Shown here piece after piece: positions 24,533-32,259 of a stretch of DNA of 33,410 nucleotides; position 1 is the first letter of the stretch; each line of letters begins with the position of its first letter. The position numbers were made by a program, and so were the translations under genes. Under the pieces are notes generated by a model, which was not told the origin of the DNA, ran no database searches, and saw nothing but the letters and a program-made list of their open reading frames with translations. Where the stretch lies: NCBI GenBank assembly GCA_046496745.1, contig JAWOGQ010000020.1, positions 1 through 33,410 of the forward strand. Direction: 5' to 3'. Source of the stretch: JBNJGT01 sp046496745. GTDB taxonomy: Archaea; Nanobdellota; Nanobdellia; Woesearchaeales; JACJVW01.

Positions 24533-25240
24533 ATGGAAGAGATATCAAACAAAACAATAGCGGTTCTCCTGATGGCTGCAATAGTGGTCTCATTGGGCGG
24601 GACACTCATTACACTTAATAAGCTAACGCAACCTGGTTTTACAGGTGTATCAGGCCTTGCTGGTTCCAATACTACAGGGCAGGCAAGTGTCGAGGTTATC
24701 GAGATTACAGAAATCAGTTTTGTAGATGATACAGTTGATTTCGGTTCTGGGTTTGTTGCAGACACATGCTCATATTGTGAGATGGTAAGCAATGGTACCC
24801 GAGATGAGGCTTGCTGTGAAGGAGCAGGTACAGGCAATCTGTGGAATGATACAGCTAACTATCAGGATGGGCTTTTGCTCAGGAATGATGGGAATTATAA
24901 CATGAGCCTTCAACTGAACAGCAGCACCAATGCTACTGAGATGTTCGGAAACAATGCGAATGCATCATTCCAGTTTCGGGCTGTAGCAGGATTTGATTCT
25001 GATCATCCAGGCAGTGATGATACTGTGAATTCATGCAACAGCGGGTTTATCTCAGGATGGCAGAACCTTACCCAGGGAACTCCACTTAATCTTTGCGGAG
25101 CACCAGGCACAGATTATGATTTCCTCTATAGTTCTTCTGAGGACGAGGTAGAGCTTGAGATCCGTGTGCAGATCCCAGACGATGCGCCAAAGCAGGCAAA
25201 CACTGCAACGATCTATGTGATCGGTGAAAGTCCGCAATGA
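24533..25240 (+). CDS. Secreted or anchored protein with N-terminal membrane helix
   Basis: The 235-residue protein has an N-terminal helix (TIAVLLMAAIVVSLGGTLITL) and then an extracellular beta-rich domain with paired cysteines (CSYC, CC, single C) and several N-x-S/T sequons. The helix-plus-GQAS layout recurs, as I recall, in many DPANN surface proteins. The ATG at 24533 follows GAGGTGTGATTT, the same ribosome binding context as the H1-like gene. It lies 10 bp after the short gene and overlaps the next start (ATGA). It may be a structural subunit of a surface assembly. Confidence 0.75.
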   Translation: MEEISNKTIAVLLMAAIVVSLGGTLITLNKLTQPGFTGVSGLAGSNTTGQASVEVIEITEISFVDDTVDFGSGFVADTCSYCEMVSNGTRDEACCEGAGTGNLWNDTANYQDGLLLRNDGNYNMSLQLNSSTNATEMFGNNANASFQFRAVAGFDSDHPGSDDTVNSCNSGFISGWQNLTQGTPLNLCGAPGTDYDFLYSSSEDEVELEIRVQIPDDAPKQANTATIYVIGESPQ

Positions 25241-26331
25241 GGATCTTATTACTTTTTCTTTTACTTCCCTGTGTTCTGGGTGTTGGTTTGTCAAGCCAGC
25301 CCCTGGACGGGCCTATTCTTTTTGAACCAGGTAAAACATACACTATCAATTATGATATTGTTGGTGATGATGAGGTCAGTCTTTCCCTGAAGGAGGGATA
25401 CCTGGGAGATATTGATATGAGGCCTTATGCAAGGCTTACAGAGATTGATGGAAAAAGCTTTTCCCTGATTCTCTCTTTTCCTGAGAATGCAACGATCTCT
25501 CAGGGAGGTATGCAGTCTGTTGTTGTGAGTGCGAAAGGGGAATCTGACAGTTCTGTGAATGTAGGAGGGACTGCTATCGTGCAAAAGACCGTGCCAATCC
25601 AGGTATATTTCCAGGAGAAGCGTATTAAATCCTCCATGAGGGCATCAGATATTAATATCAATGAGACTGGCCAGGTCGAGATACATGCTGAAAGCTGGAG
25701 CCACCAGGATATTGGGTCAATAAGCACTGAGATCGAGATAAGGGATTCTGAGGGTTCAGTCCTTGCTACCATGAGTGATAAGGATTCTTTACCAAGCGGA
25801 AAGGAAGTAACCCTGAGCGGTTCTTTTGATACCTCAGGCTGGGCAGCTGGTGATTACCAGGCTTTTGCTGATCTGTCCTGGGACGGGAATTCAACTGAAC
25901 TTCAGGATGGTTTCAGGATAGGGTCATTGGAGGTCTCTATAATCAATTATACTGAAAGTGTATTGAGTGAAAACATAAACAAGTTCTTTATCAACATACA
26001 AAGCGGATGGAACAATGACCTGAAGGATGTATATGCAGTGGTGTTTGTTGATGGACAAAAGATGTTCAAGACTGCTAATTATGACATAGGTGCATGGGAG
26101 CAGGTCACCATGTCAGATTATCTTGATACAGAGGGTATAGAACCAGGGGTGCATGAGATCACTATCTCCCTGCATTATGGAGGGGAAAAGACTGTTGTCA
26201 CAGACAGCCTTTCAGTTGAGAAACCTCCTGAGGAGGAACAGGCCCTTTCAACAACCAGCATAGTGGTGGTTCTTGCAGTTGCACTGGTACTCCTGATTGC
26301 GTTCAATGTATTCTGGTTCATGAGGAGATAG
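25237..26331 (+). CDS. Exported protein with signal peptide and C-terminal membrane anchor
   Basis: The 364-residue protein has a signal peptide (MRILLLFLLLPCVLGVGLSS). A long stretch of beta-sandwich segments follows: one around PGKTYTINYDIVGDD, one around SSMRASDININETGQVEIHAES, and one around WNNDLKDVYAVVFVDG. The C-terminal helix SIVVVLAVALVLLIAFNVFWF ends in MRR, placing the short tail inside. Its build resembles archaeal exported proteins that hold or assemble surface structures. It overlaps the upstream gene by ATGA and is followed one base later by the fourth gene, so the operon is tight. Confidence 0.75.
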   Translation: MRILLLFLLLPCVLGVGLSSQPLDGPILFEPGKTYTINYDIVGDDEVSLSLKEGYLGDIDMRPYARLTEIDGKSFSLILSFPENATISQGGMQSVVVSAKGESDSSVNVGGTAIVQKTVPIQVYFQEKRIKSSMRASDININETGQVEIHAESWSHQDIGSISTEIEIRDSEGSVLATMSDKDSLPSGKEVTLSGSFDTSGWAAGDYQAFADLSWDGNSTELQDGFRIGSLEVSIINYTESVLSENINKFFINIQSGWNNDLKDVYAVVFVDGQKMFKTANYDIGAWEQVTMSDYLDTEGIEPGVHEITISLHYGGEKTVVTDSLSVEKPPEEEQALSTTSIVVVLAVALVLLIAFNVFWFMRR

Positions 26332-26332
26332 C

Positions 26333-26746
26333 ATGAAGTTACATCACCTGCTGGGCTTTATCATTGGAGTTGCTATCCTTGTGATACTTGCAACATATTT
26401 TGGATATACCCATTTCTATCAGGCAGATGTGCAGACACTTGATATTCATGTTCAGGTGTCGGATTATCTTGGGATGCATACAGGAACGGATGCATTGTGG
26501 TTTGGCACAGTAAGTCCTGGCAGCAGTGGGAAAAGGTATCTTAACCTTACTAATCCCAAGCCTTATCCTGTGGTAGTGGACTTCTCTGTTGATGGGCTTG
26601 TTGCAGGATGGATGCGGGTGTCTGAGAATGAATTCGTGCTTGAGCCAGAGGAAGCAAAGAAAGTAAGTGTATTTGTCAAGGTTCCGGAAACCGCATCATA
26701 TGGGAATTATACAGGCAAGTTGCATGTCACCTTTCGCAGAGACTGA
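26333..26746 (+). CDS. Single-pass membrane protein with one extracellular beta-sandwich domain
   Basis: The 137-residue protein has an N-terminal helix (LLGFIIGVAILVILATYFGY). One Ig/MSP-like domain follows, with LWFGTVSPGSSGKRYLNLTNPKPYPVVVDF, then EFVLEPEEAKKVSVFVKVPE and YGNYTGKLHVTF. This pattern matches domains that cap growing filaments or stabilise surface lattices, but that reading is structural guesswork. AGGAG precedes the ATG. The 3' end overlaps the convergent glycosidase-like gene by 20 bp. Confidence 0.75.
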   Translation: MKLHHLLGFIIGVAILVILATYFGYTHFYQADVQTLDIHVQVSDYLGMHTGTDALWFGTVSPGSSGKRYLNLTNPKPYPVVVDFSVDGLVAGWMRVSENEFVLEPEEAKKVSVFVKVPETASYGNYTGKLHVTFRRD

Positions 26747-27812
26747 GGTATATGCTTGCCCAGAGCATTGATTCGTCTGTTATGTAGAAAAGCCGTCTGA
26801 ATGGTTTGCCTTCTTTGTCAAGGACTTCAAGAAAATTCTTATGTTCTTCTATAAGATCTGTATATCTTTTGAGGTAGGTGTTGAAATCCTTCTTCGAAAC
26901 TTCTCTTATCAACTGCAGGAAGAGGGATCCTATGTGCATCCATAGGCTGTCGTCTTCATAACCTGGTGCAAGGATGCTTGCTTTTATCTTCTTTCCTGCA
27001 TCTGTCTTGGTGTATGCAAGGGGGTAGGGTGATTCAAGGCCTTCCTTTTGAAGGTTTTTCATTGCTGAACGAAGCATCTTCTTATCAGTTATCACTCCTG
27101 ACCAGAAAGGGAATATGTTTGCGTCGCCTGAGATGATGTCACTTCCTTCTTCGTCCCTGAAATACTCGCCGTTCCAGAAATTGAAAAGCAGAAGTTTCTC
27201 ATACCTGAATTCGCGGACAGGGTTGTAGAAGGAAAGCTCATTGAGGTCTTTTGAGAGCATGGCTACCATGGTATTGTCATAGCAGCAACTGTTCCTGATG
27301 TAATGGTCTTTTATTGAAGAGAAATGACCTGATTTTACCATGCCGTTTGACTTGTCTATGACCTGGCGGTAATAGTGGTTCAGCTGGTCGATAAGGAATC
27401 CCTTGTACTTTTCAAGCAAAGAGCGTGCGTCTGCTATTCTGAGGCAGTGTATGAGGCTTGGGAGGGAATCTACTGCAAAGCGTGGAAAATCAAAGGGAAC
27501 ATCTGATATGGCTACTGATACCCGGTTGTGTTTCTGGTAGCAGGAGAGACAGTATTCCAGGGTGGAATAGACTTCTTTTTCAAAGCCAAGGTCCAGGAGT
27601 GGCTGGATGCACCAGGAAAAATCCCTTATGTAGAAGCTTTTGAAATGGCCGTTACTTACCTGGAAATATTTCCCGTTAAAGCAGTCCTTTATTATCTCTC
27701 GGCAGATCTCCTGGGCATCGCCCTGGTATCGGGAAAAGCCTCTAAGTCTTACCTTGATGCTGCGTTTTGCCATGCGTGCCCCTTCACGGGCTATTATGAA
27801 TCGTTCTATCAT
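26727..27812 (-). CDS. Six-hairpin glycosidase-like protein
   Basis: The 361-residue soluble protein has repeated helical hairpins and the motif FKSFYIRDFSWCIQPLLDLG, which resembles the substrate-binding region of (alpha/alpha)6 glycosidases such as glucoamylase or amylo-1,6-glucosidase types. Later segments include SGDANIFPFWSGVI and APGYEDDSLWMHIGSLFLQL. Candidate acidic residues are present, but I cannot name the catalytic pair. It is encoded just after, and overlapping (ATGA), the flippase-like gene, so a role in turning over or trimming a surface glycan is plausible. No signal peptide is seen, which argues for cytoplasmic action. Confidence 0.55.
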   Translation of the reverse strand: MIERFIIAREGARMAKRSIKVRLRGFSRYQGDAQEICREIIKDCFNGKYFQVSNGHFKSFYIRDFSWCIQPLLDLGFEKEVYSTLEYCLSCYQKHNRVSVAISDVPFDFPRFAVDSLPSLIHCLRIADARSLLEKYKGFLIDQLNHYYRQVIDKSNGMVKSGHFSSIKDHYIRNSCCYDNTMVAMLSKDLNELSFYNPVREFRYEKLLLFNFWNGEYFRDEEGSDIISGDANIFPFWSGVITDKKMLRSAMKNLQKEGLESPYPLAYTKTDAGKKIKASILAPGYEDDSLWMHIGSLFLQLIREVSKKDFNTYLKRYTDLIEEHKNFLEVLDKEGKPFRRLFYITDESMLWASIYLSLCER

Positions 27813-28792
27813 TTTTTCATGAAACTTATGCCGTAGTTGAAAAGGTAGATGAGGCCTGTGAATGTTACTATGAGGTCACGGGAACGAAGGATCGTACTGA
27901 ATGCGACAGCATCTGCGCTGTTCATGTAGGTCATTCGTGTTATTGTCACCTGCCCTCCTTCAAGTGCTCCCAGTGCGGCGGGTATTGGGACAATGTATGC
28001 AATCGCTACCACTGCTATGACAAGGAAAAGGATACTTATTGGTGCATTGTATCCGAAGGTGAGCAAAAGGAGCTTGTATTCTATGAACATGAAGATCCAG
28101 GCTGTAAAACTTACAGTAAGTGCAAGCATGAAGACAAGCCTCTTTTTTCGAAAGAAGAATGAGATCCTTTTTTCGATCTCTCTTACGCTGTATTCATGCC
28201 TGTAGACAAACCTTGAATTTATGAACCTGAGGGCGCGGAATGCAGGCATGAGGATGGGTTTTTCAGTAAGGTTTCGGTAATAGAAGAAAGCGAGTGCCAT
28301 TATCGCTATGATCGTACCTAGGGTGATTGTAAGGATGGTGTTTTGGGGTAATGCAAGGTGGAGTACCAGGAAGATAAGTCCTATGATGGAGAAGATGACG
28401 TTCATTGTGGCTTCGATTGATTTGTCGATAAGGACAGATGTGAGACCTTTCCTGTATTCTATGTTGTTCTTGTTCAGGAGAAAGGCTTTTGCACCTTCGC
28501 CTCCTGTTATGGGAACTGGAGAGAGGTAGGCTATGGAAAAGCCGCTTGTGTATATGAAGAAGAGTTTGGTAAAATTGATTTCCTGTCCCATGGAGAAGAG
28601 GATGAGATACCATCTGGTCACAAGGCATAGGATTATGAAAAAAGAGGTCAGAAGGTAGGGGAGGAGCCAGATCCATTGTGCTTTCAGGAATGCTGTGAAG
28701 ATTGTGGAGGGGCCAGTATTCTTGATGATCGAAAACAGAAGGATAAAACCAAGGCTGAGCCATACAAGAACACTGATCTTCTTGAAATCCAT
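27809..28792 (-). CDS. Flippase-like/lysylphosphatidylglycerol-synthase-TM family membrane protein
   Basis: The 327-residue protein has about eight membrane helices and the family features SIAYLSPVPITGGEGAKAFLL and, near the C terminus, YIVPIPAALGALEGG. This family (UPF0104, including haloarchaeal AglD-associated and MprF-like TM domains) is linked to lipid-linked glycan or phospholipid handling. It probably moves or processes a lipid carrier for surface glycans. A TATA box (28816-28823) centred 27.5 nt before the ATG suggests a leaderless mRNA separate from the upstream tRNA. Confidence 0.8.
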   Translation of the reverse strand: MDFKKISVLVWLSLGFILLFSIIKNTGPSTIFTAFLKAQWIWLLPYLLTSFFIILCLVTRWYLILFSMGQEINFTKLFFIYTSGFSIAYLSPVPITGGEGAKAFLLNKNNIEYRKGLTSVLIDKSIEATMNVIFSIIGLIFLVLHLALPQNTILTITLGTIIAIMALAFFYYRNLTEKPILMPAFRALRFINSRFVYRHEYSVREIEKRISFFFRKKRLVFMLALTVSFTAWIFMFIEYKLLLLTFGYNAPISILFLVIAVVAIAYIVPIPAALGALEGGQVTITRMTYMNSADAVAFSTILRSRDLIVTFTGLIYLFNYGISFMKK

Positions 28793-28815
28793 GATAAATC
28801 TCCAGAATGTTCACA

Positions 28816-28823
28816 TATAAAAA
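28816..28823 (-). promoter_or_regulatory. TATA box of the flippase-glycosidase operon
   Basis: TTTTTATA on the minus strand lies inside CATAT-TTTT-ATATG, a small inverted repeat directly after the tRNA, which may also help end the tRNA transcript. Confidence 0.5.
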
Positions 28824-28828
28824 TATGA

Positions 28829-28903
28829 CGGGCCAGGGAAGATTCGAACTCCCGATCTACAGCTTAGGAGGCTGTCGCATTATCCAGGCTATGCTACTGG
28901 CCC
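28829..28903 (-). tRNA. tRNA-Arg (anticodon CCT)
   Basis: A complete 75-nt cloverleaf is present. The acceptor GGGCCAG pairs with CTGGCCC, with discriminator G. The anticodon stem ACAGC/GCTGT bears loop CTCCTAA, anticodon CCT. The T-arm is GGGAG-TTCGAAT-CTTCC with one G-U pair. The D-arm is identical to that of the TCT tRNA at 21379. No CCA or intron. Confidence 0.97.
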
Positions 28904-28927
28904 ATAGGATAGGCGGTTTTGATTATC

Positions 28928-28935
28928 TTTAAATA
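28928..28935. promoter_or_regulatory. Shared bidirectional TATA box (tRNA-Arg / truD)
   Basis: TTTAAATA is nearly symmetric. Its centre is 28.5 nt from the tRNA-Arg(CCT) 5' end on the minus strand and 26.5 nt from the truD ATG on the plus strand. No second box is visible for either gene. Confidence 0.6.
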
Positions 28936-28957
28936 TCTTTTGCTACTCATGATGTAT

Positions 28958-29875
28958 ATGATAAAATGCTATCCTGAAGATTTTGTTGTTGAAGAGATAC
29001 CTAATTATGAACTGGGGAAGGGCAAATACATGTATTTCCTGGTCGAGAAGAGGAATTACACCACTATGCGGGCTCTTGAGCATGTTGCCCGTGCTTTCAG
29101 GATAAAGACAAAACAGATAGGATATGCAGGGATAAAGGACAAATATGCGGTGACTCGCCAGTATATCTCAGTATTGAGAGGGAAGGAGTTCTCAGAACGT
29201 GACCTTAAGGTCAGTTTTGCAGGTTATCGTGACAGGCCACTCACGCTTGGGGATTTATGGGGCAATGCATTTGAGATAGTTATCAGGGATATAGATGCTA
29301 TCAGGCCAAGGGAGAGGTTTGTCAATTATTACGGGGAGCAGAGGTTCAGTCATTCGAATGCAGAGATAGGGAAGGCATTGATAAAGGGCAATTTCTCGGA
29401 GGCATGCACCTTGTTATTGAACGGGCATGGAGAATACGAGGAGAAAATAAGGGAGCATCTCGGGAGGCTTCCAAATGATCATGTAGGGGCTCTGAGGACC
29501 TTGCCTGAAAAGCTTTTGCTGTTGTTCGTGCACAGCTACCAGAGCAGATTGTGGAATTGGCTTGCAAAGGAGGTTGTCGAGGCTGGAAAGGAATATGAGA
29601 GGATACCTTTGCTGGGTTTTGACACTGAGATATCTGATCCTTACTTATCAGGGCTGGTTTCTTCTATCCTGGAAAAGGAAAGGGTAAGCCTGCGGGATTT
29701 CATTGTAAGAAAGATCCCTTCACTCACATGTGAGGGTGATGAGCGTGACCTTTACAAGAGATTCCATGACCTTGAGATAGGTGAGATTGTCGACGGTAAC
29801 TGTACTGTCTCTTTCAAGCTGGAAAAGGGCGCTTATGCGACAGAGGCCCTAAAGGCTTTGATGACGTTTGAATAG
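28958..29875 (+). CDS. truD: tRNA pseudouridine synthase TruD
   Basis: TruD converts U13 of tRNA to pseudouridine. The 305-residue protein has the catalytic-Asp motif YAGIKDKYAVTRQ and the family motif NYYGEQRFSHSN. The start is the ATG at 28958 (MIKCYPEDFVVEEIP), which begins at the usual family N terminus and lies 26.5 nt from the TATA centre; earlier ATGs at 28949 and 28952 add hydrophobic residues that do not belong. The 3' end overlaps the convergent adenylate kinase gene by 43 bp. Confidence 0.93.
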   Translation: MIKCYPEDFVVEEIPNYELGKGKYMYFLVEKRNYTTMRALEHVARAFRIKTKQIGYAGIKDKYAVTRQYISVLRGKEFSERDLKVSFAGYRDRPLTLGDLWGNAFEIVIRDIDAIRPRERFVNYYGEQRFSHSNAEIGKALIKGNFSEACTLLLNGHGEYEEKIREHLGRLPNDHVGALRTLPEKLLLLFVHSYQSRLWNWLAKEVVEAGKEYERIPLLGFDTEISDPYLSGLVSSILEKERVSLRDFIVRKIPSLTCEGDERDLYKRFHDLEIGEIVDGNCTVSFKLEKGAYATEALKALMTFE

Positions 29876-30468
29876 ACTATCTTCGGGTCATTTGGTGATG
29901 CATCTATCTCTATCAGTAATCCTTTGTTCCTGTAGAAATCAATCAGAGGCTGGGTCTTTTTGTGGTATACCTCAAGCCTGTGCTTCACTGATTCAGGCTT
30001 GTCGTCTTCCCGTTGAATGAGCTCTCCCTGGCAGAGGTCGCACTTGTTCTCTTCTTTTGGTTTCATGAAAAGAAGGTTGTATACTGCTTTGCAGTTGCTG
30101 CAGATCCAGCGTGAAGCGATGCGATCTATCACTGTCTCGTCGGGCGCCTTGAGGTCGATCACCTTGTCAATCTTTATGCCTTCTTTCTCAAGCGCTTCTG
30201 CCTGCTCGATATCACGGGGGAAACCGTCAAGGATATATCCGTTGCATCGGGTGATACGTTCTTTCAGAAGTGAGAGGACTATACTGTCCGGGACCAGGTC
30301 TCCTGAATCCATGTAGGATTTTGCCTGAAGGCCTAATTCAGTCTTGTTCTTTACAGCTTCCCTGAGAAGATCTCCGGTGGATATATGGGCTATGTCCATC
30401 TCTTCTTTTATCATCTCAGTGATAGTTCCTTTGCCGACACCTGGCGGACCAAACATTATGAGTCTCAT
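29833..30468 (-). CDS. adk: Adenylate kinase with zinc-binding lid
   Basis: The enzyme interconverts AMP, ADP and ATP. The P-loop is MFGPPGVGKGT, AMP binding is seen in HISTGDLLREAV, and YILDGFPRDIEQAE follows. The lid carries CSNC and CDLC, a four-cysteine zinc site, then the arginine-bearing RHR-like VKHRLEVYHKKTQPL. The 211 residues fit the long-lid type common in bacteria and some archaea. The last residues (FRASVA) run past the usual family end and into the region antisense to truD. The TATA box CTTAATAA (30491-30498) is 26.5 nt from the ATG. Confidence 0.95.
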   Translation of the reverse strand: MRLIMFGPPGVGKGTITEMIKEEMDIAHISTGDLLREAVKNKTELGLQAKSYMDSGDLVPDSIVLSLLKERITRCNGYILDGFPRDIEQAEALEKEGIKIDKVIDLKAPDETVIDRIASRWICSNCKAVYNLLFMKPKEENKCDLCQGELIQREDDKPESVKHRLEVYHKKTQPLIDFYRNKGLLIEIDASPNDPKIVYSNVIKAFRASVA

Positions 30469-30490
30469 GTTGGTTTTTCTGGAGCAGTTG

Positions 30491-30498
30491 TTATTAAG
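30491..30498 (-). promoter_or_regulatory. TATA box of adk
   Basis: CTTAATAA on the minus strand is centred 26.5 nt before the adk ATG at 30468, which implies a leaderless mRNA. Confidence 0.55.
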
Positions 30499-30555
30499 TT
30501 TTATGGTTATTTGGAGTTTTTTGAAGAGGACGCAGTAAAATTTGTTATCGGCAGG

Positions 30556-30563
30556 TTTTTAAA
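30556..30563 (+). promoter_or_regulatory. TATA box of the HAD gene
   Basis: TTTTTAAA is centred 26.5 nt before the ATG at 30586. Confidence 0.55.
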
Positions 30564-30585
30564 GATGATATACTGAAAGAATAGC

Positions 30586-31230
30586 ATGGCTTCGTTGATT
30601 TTTGATCTTGACAATACGCTTATCGATTTCATGAGATTCAAGAGGTTCTCATGCGAGGCTGCAATCGATGCCATGATTGATGCAGGGCTTTCCATGGGAA
30701 AGGAAGAGGCATTGGATAAGTTATATTCATTGTACCAGGAGGAAGGGATTGAAGACCCTCTCATTTTCCAGAAATTTCTCAATGAAGTCGGAAACATGGA
30801 TTACAGGATGCTTGCTTACGGGATTGTTGCGTACAGGAGGGTGAGGACTGCTTTTCTCAGGCCTTATCCAAGGGTTGCATCAACATTGAGGGAGTTGCGG
30901 AGAAGAGGGTATACTTTGGCAATCCTTTCAGATGCGCCTAAACTGAAGGCATGGATAAGGCTTACAAATATGGGGCTTGATAATCTCTTTGATACTGTGG
31001 TCGCTTATGAGGATACTGGTGTCCATAAACCTGGAAAGGAGCCGTTTCTTCTTATACAGGAAAAGGTCCCTGGTGAGTGCGTCATGATAGGTGATAATCC
31101 TGAGCGTGATCTTGCAGGAGGAAGGGCGAGCGGGATGAAGACTTGTTTTGCGCGTTATGGTTCTGATAAGAAAGAGGCGGAAGCTGATTATGTGATTGAT
31201 TCGATAGAAGAGTTGCTTGATATTTTCTAA
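30586..31230 (+). CDS. HAD-family hydrolase
   Basis: The 214-residue phosphatase-like protein carries all HAD motifs: LIFDLDNTLID (nucleophile Asp), LAILSDAPK (motif II Ser), the lysine of HKPGKEPF, and MIGDNPERDLAGG (acidic motif). A helical C1 cap lies between motifs I and II. It resembles archaeal haloacid-dehalogenase-like phosphatases of the TIGR02253 type; the substrate cannot be told from sequence. It stands alone between divergent adk and the DUF368 gene. Confidence 0.88.
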   Translation: MASLIFDLDNTLIDFMRFKRFSCEAAIDAMIDAGLSMGKEEALDKLYSLYQEEGIEDPLIFQKFLNEVGNMDYRMLAYGIVAYRRVRTAFLRPYPRVASTLRELRRRGYTLAILSDAPKLKAWIRLTNMGLDNLFDTVVAYEDTGVHKPGKEPFLLIQEKVPGECVMIGDNPERDLAGGRASGMKTCFARYGSDKKEAEADYVIDSIEELLDIF

Positions 31231-31234
31231 ATAT

Positions 31235-31242
31235 TTTTAAAT
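31235..31242 (+). promoter_or_regulatory. TATA box of the DUF368 gene
   Basis: TTTTAAAT is centred 25.5 nt before the ATG at 31264; no ribosome binding site is seen. Confidence 0.55.
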
Positions 31243-31263
31243 CAGATGCGCCTCAATTAAGTC

Positions 31264-32082
31264 ATGCTATTCTTGAAAGGGTTACTCATGGGATTCTCTG
31301 ATATAATCCCTGGGGTTTCAGGAGGGACGATGGCGCTTGTCCTTGGTGTATATGAGAGGCTGATGAAGGCGCTTGGCAATATTAACCTGAGGTTTGTTAT
31401 CTATCTTCTATATTATCTTCGTACGAAAAAGAAAAGATACCTGCGTGATGCGAAAAAGGCTTTCCTTGATATGGATCCATATTTTCTTCTCTTGCTTGGA
31501 AGTGGCATATTTGCGGCGATTGTTGCAGGCTCTTTTTTTATCCCGATGCTGATGGAAAGATTCCCTTCATTGATGTATGCTTTCTTTTCAGGATTGATAA
31601 TAGGATCAATAATCACGATATCTTACAAGAGAAAATGCAGTGTAAATTCTTTTGCAGCAGGGGTTCTAGGTTTTGCAGCAGGCTTTTTTGTGACCAGTCT
31701 TGAATGGCTGATATCATCTCATAATCTGGGGATAATCTTTCTCAGCGGGTTTCTTGCGGTATGTGCAATGCTTCTTCCTGGTGTGAGCGGGTCTTTTGTC
31801 CTCCTGATGCTGGGGCAATACGATTTCATGCTTACAGCACTGCATGAGATAAGGTTTCCTGTTGTATTGATGTTCATTGCCGGAGGGATTCTTGCGCTTG
31901 TATCGATGTCAAGGGTAATATCTTATTTCCTGAGACGGTTCCATGAGCAGACACTCTTTTTTTTGGTGGGGCTTATGGCAGGTTCGGTAAGGCTTCTTAT
32001 GTCAAACATAGATATATCTCCTGGGGTTTTTGTTATTGGAGGAGTAGGTCTTTTGCTGGTTATAGTACTTAATAGATTATAG
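31264..32082 (+). CDS. DUF368 membrane protein, polyprenyl-phosphate translocase-like
   Basis: The 272-residue membrane protein shows the DUF368 signature twice: FSDIIPGVSGGTMALVLGVYERL near the N terminus and MLLPGVSGSFVLLMLGQYDFM near residue 175, an internal duplication. About eight helices are visible. Bacterial members (PopT) recycle undecaprenyl phosphate across the membrane. In this archaeon the likely substrate is a dolichyl-type phosphate used for surface glycosylation, which would suit the sequon-rich proteins encoded nearby. The archaeal role is inference. Confidence 0.85.
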   Translation: MLFLKGLLMGFSDIIPGVSGGTMALVLGVYERLMKALGNINLRFVIYLLYYLRTKKKRYLRDAKKAFLDMDPYFLLLLGSGIFAAIVAGSFFIPMLMERFPSLMYAFFSGLIIGSIITISYKRKCSVNSFAAGVLGFAAGFFVTSLEWLISSHNLGIIFLSGFLAVCAMLLPGVSGSFVLLMLGQYDFMLTALHEIRFPVVLMFIAGGILALVSMSRVISYFLRRFHEQTLFFLVGLMAGSVRLLMSNIDISPGVFVIGGVGLLLVIVLNRL

Positions 32083-32259
32083 CTTTATTGATCACATTGT
32101 GGAGCAAGTGCAAGGCTTTCTCTTTCCGGTCCTGGATTGCTTATTTTTCTCATATGCTGGTTGATCATCTTAAAAAGGATGGTATCCGTGTTATAGGATT
32201 GTATCTTGTTGAGATAGTGCATTCGTGCTGGACATTGTTGTGATGATACTGCTCATGCA

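Noticed and set aside
28919..28957. Longer truD N terminus starting at TTG or earlier ATGs
   Set aside because: It would run through the TATA box and adds residues outside the family's normal start.
32154..32243. 29-codon plus-strand frame (MLVDHLKKDGIRVIGLYLV) between the DUF368 and GGDEF genes
   Set aside because: No TATA box at the usual spacing and no ribosome binding site precede it; it is too short to support from sequence alone. The rest of 32083-32259 shows nothing clear.
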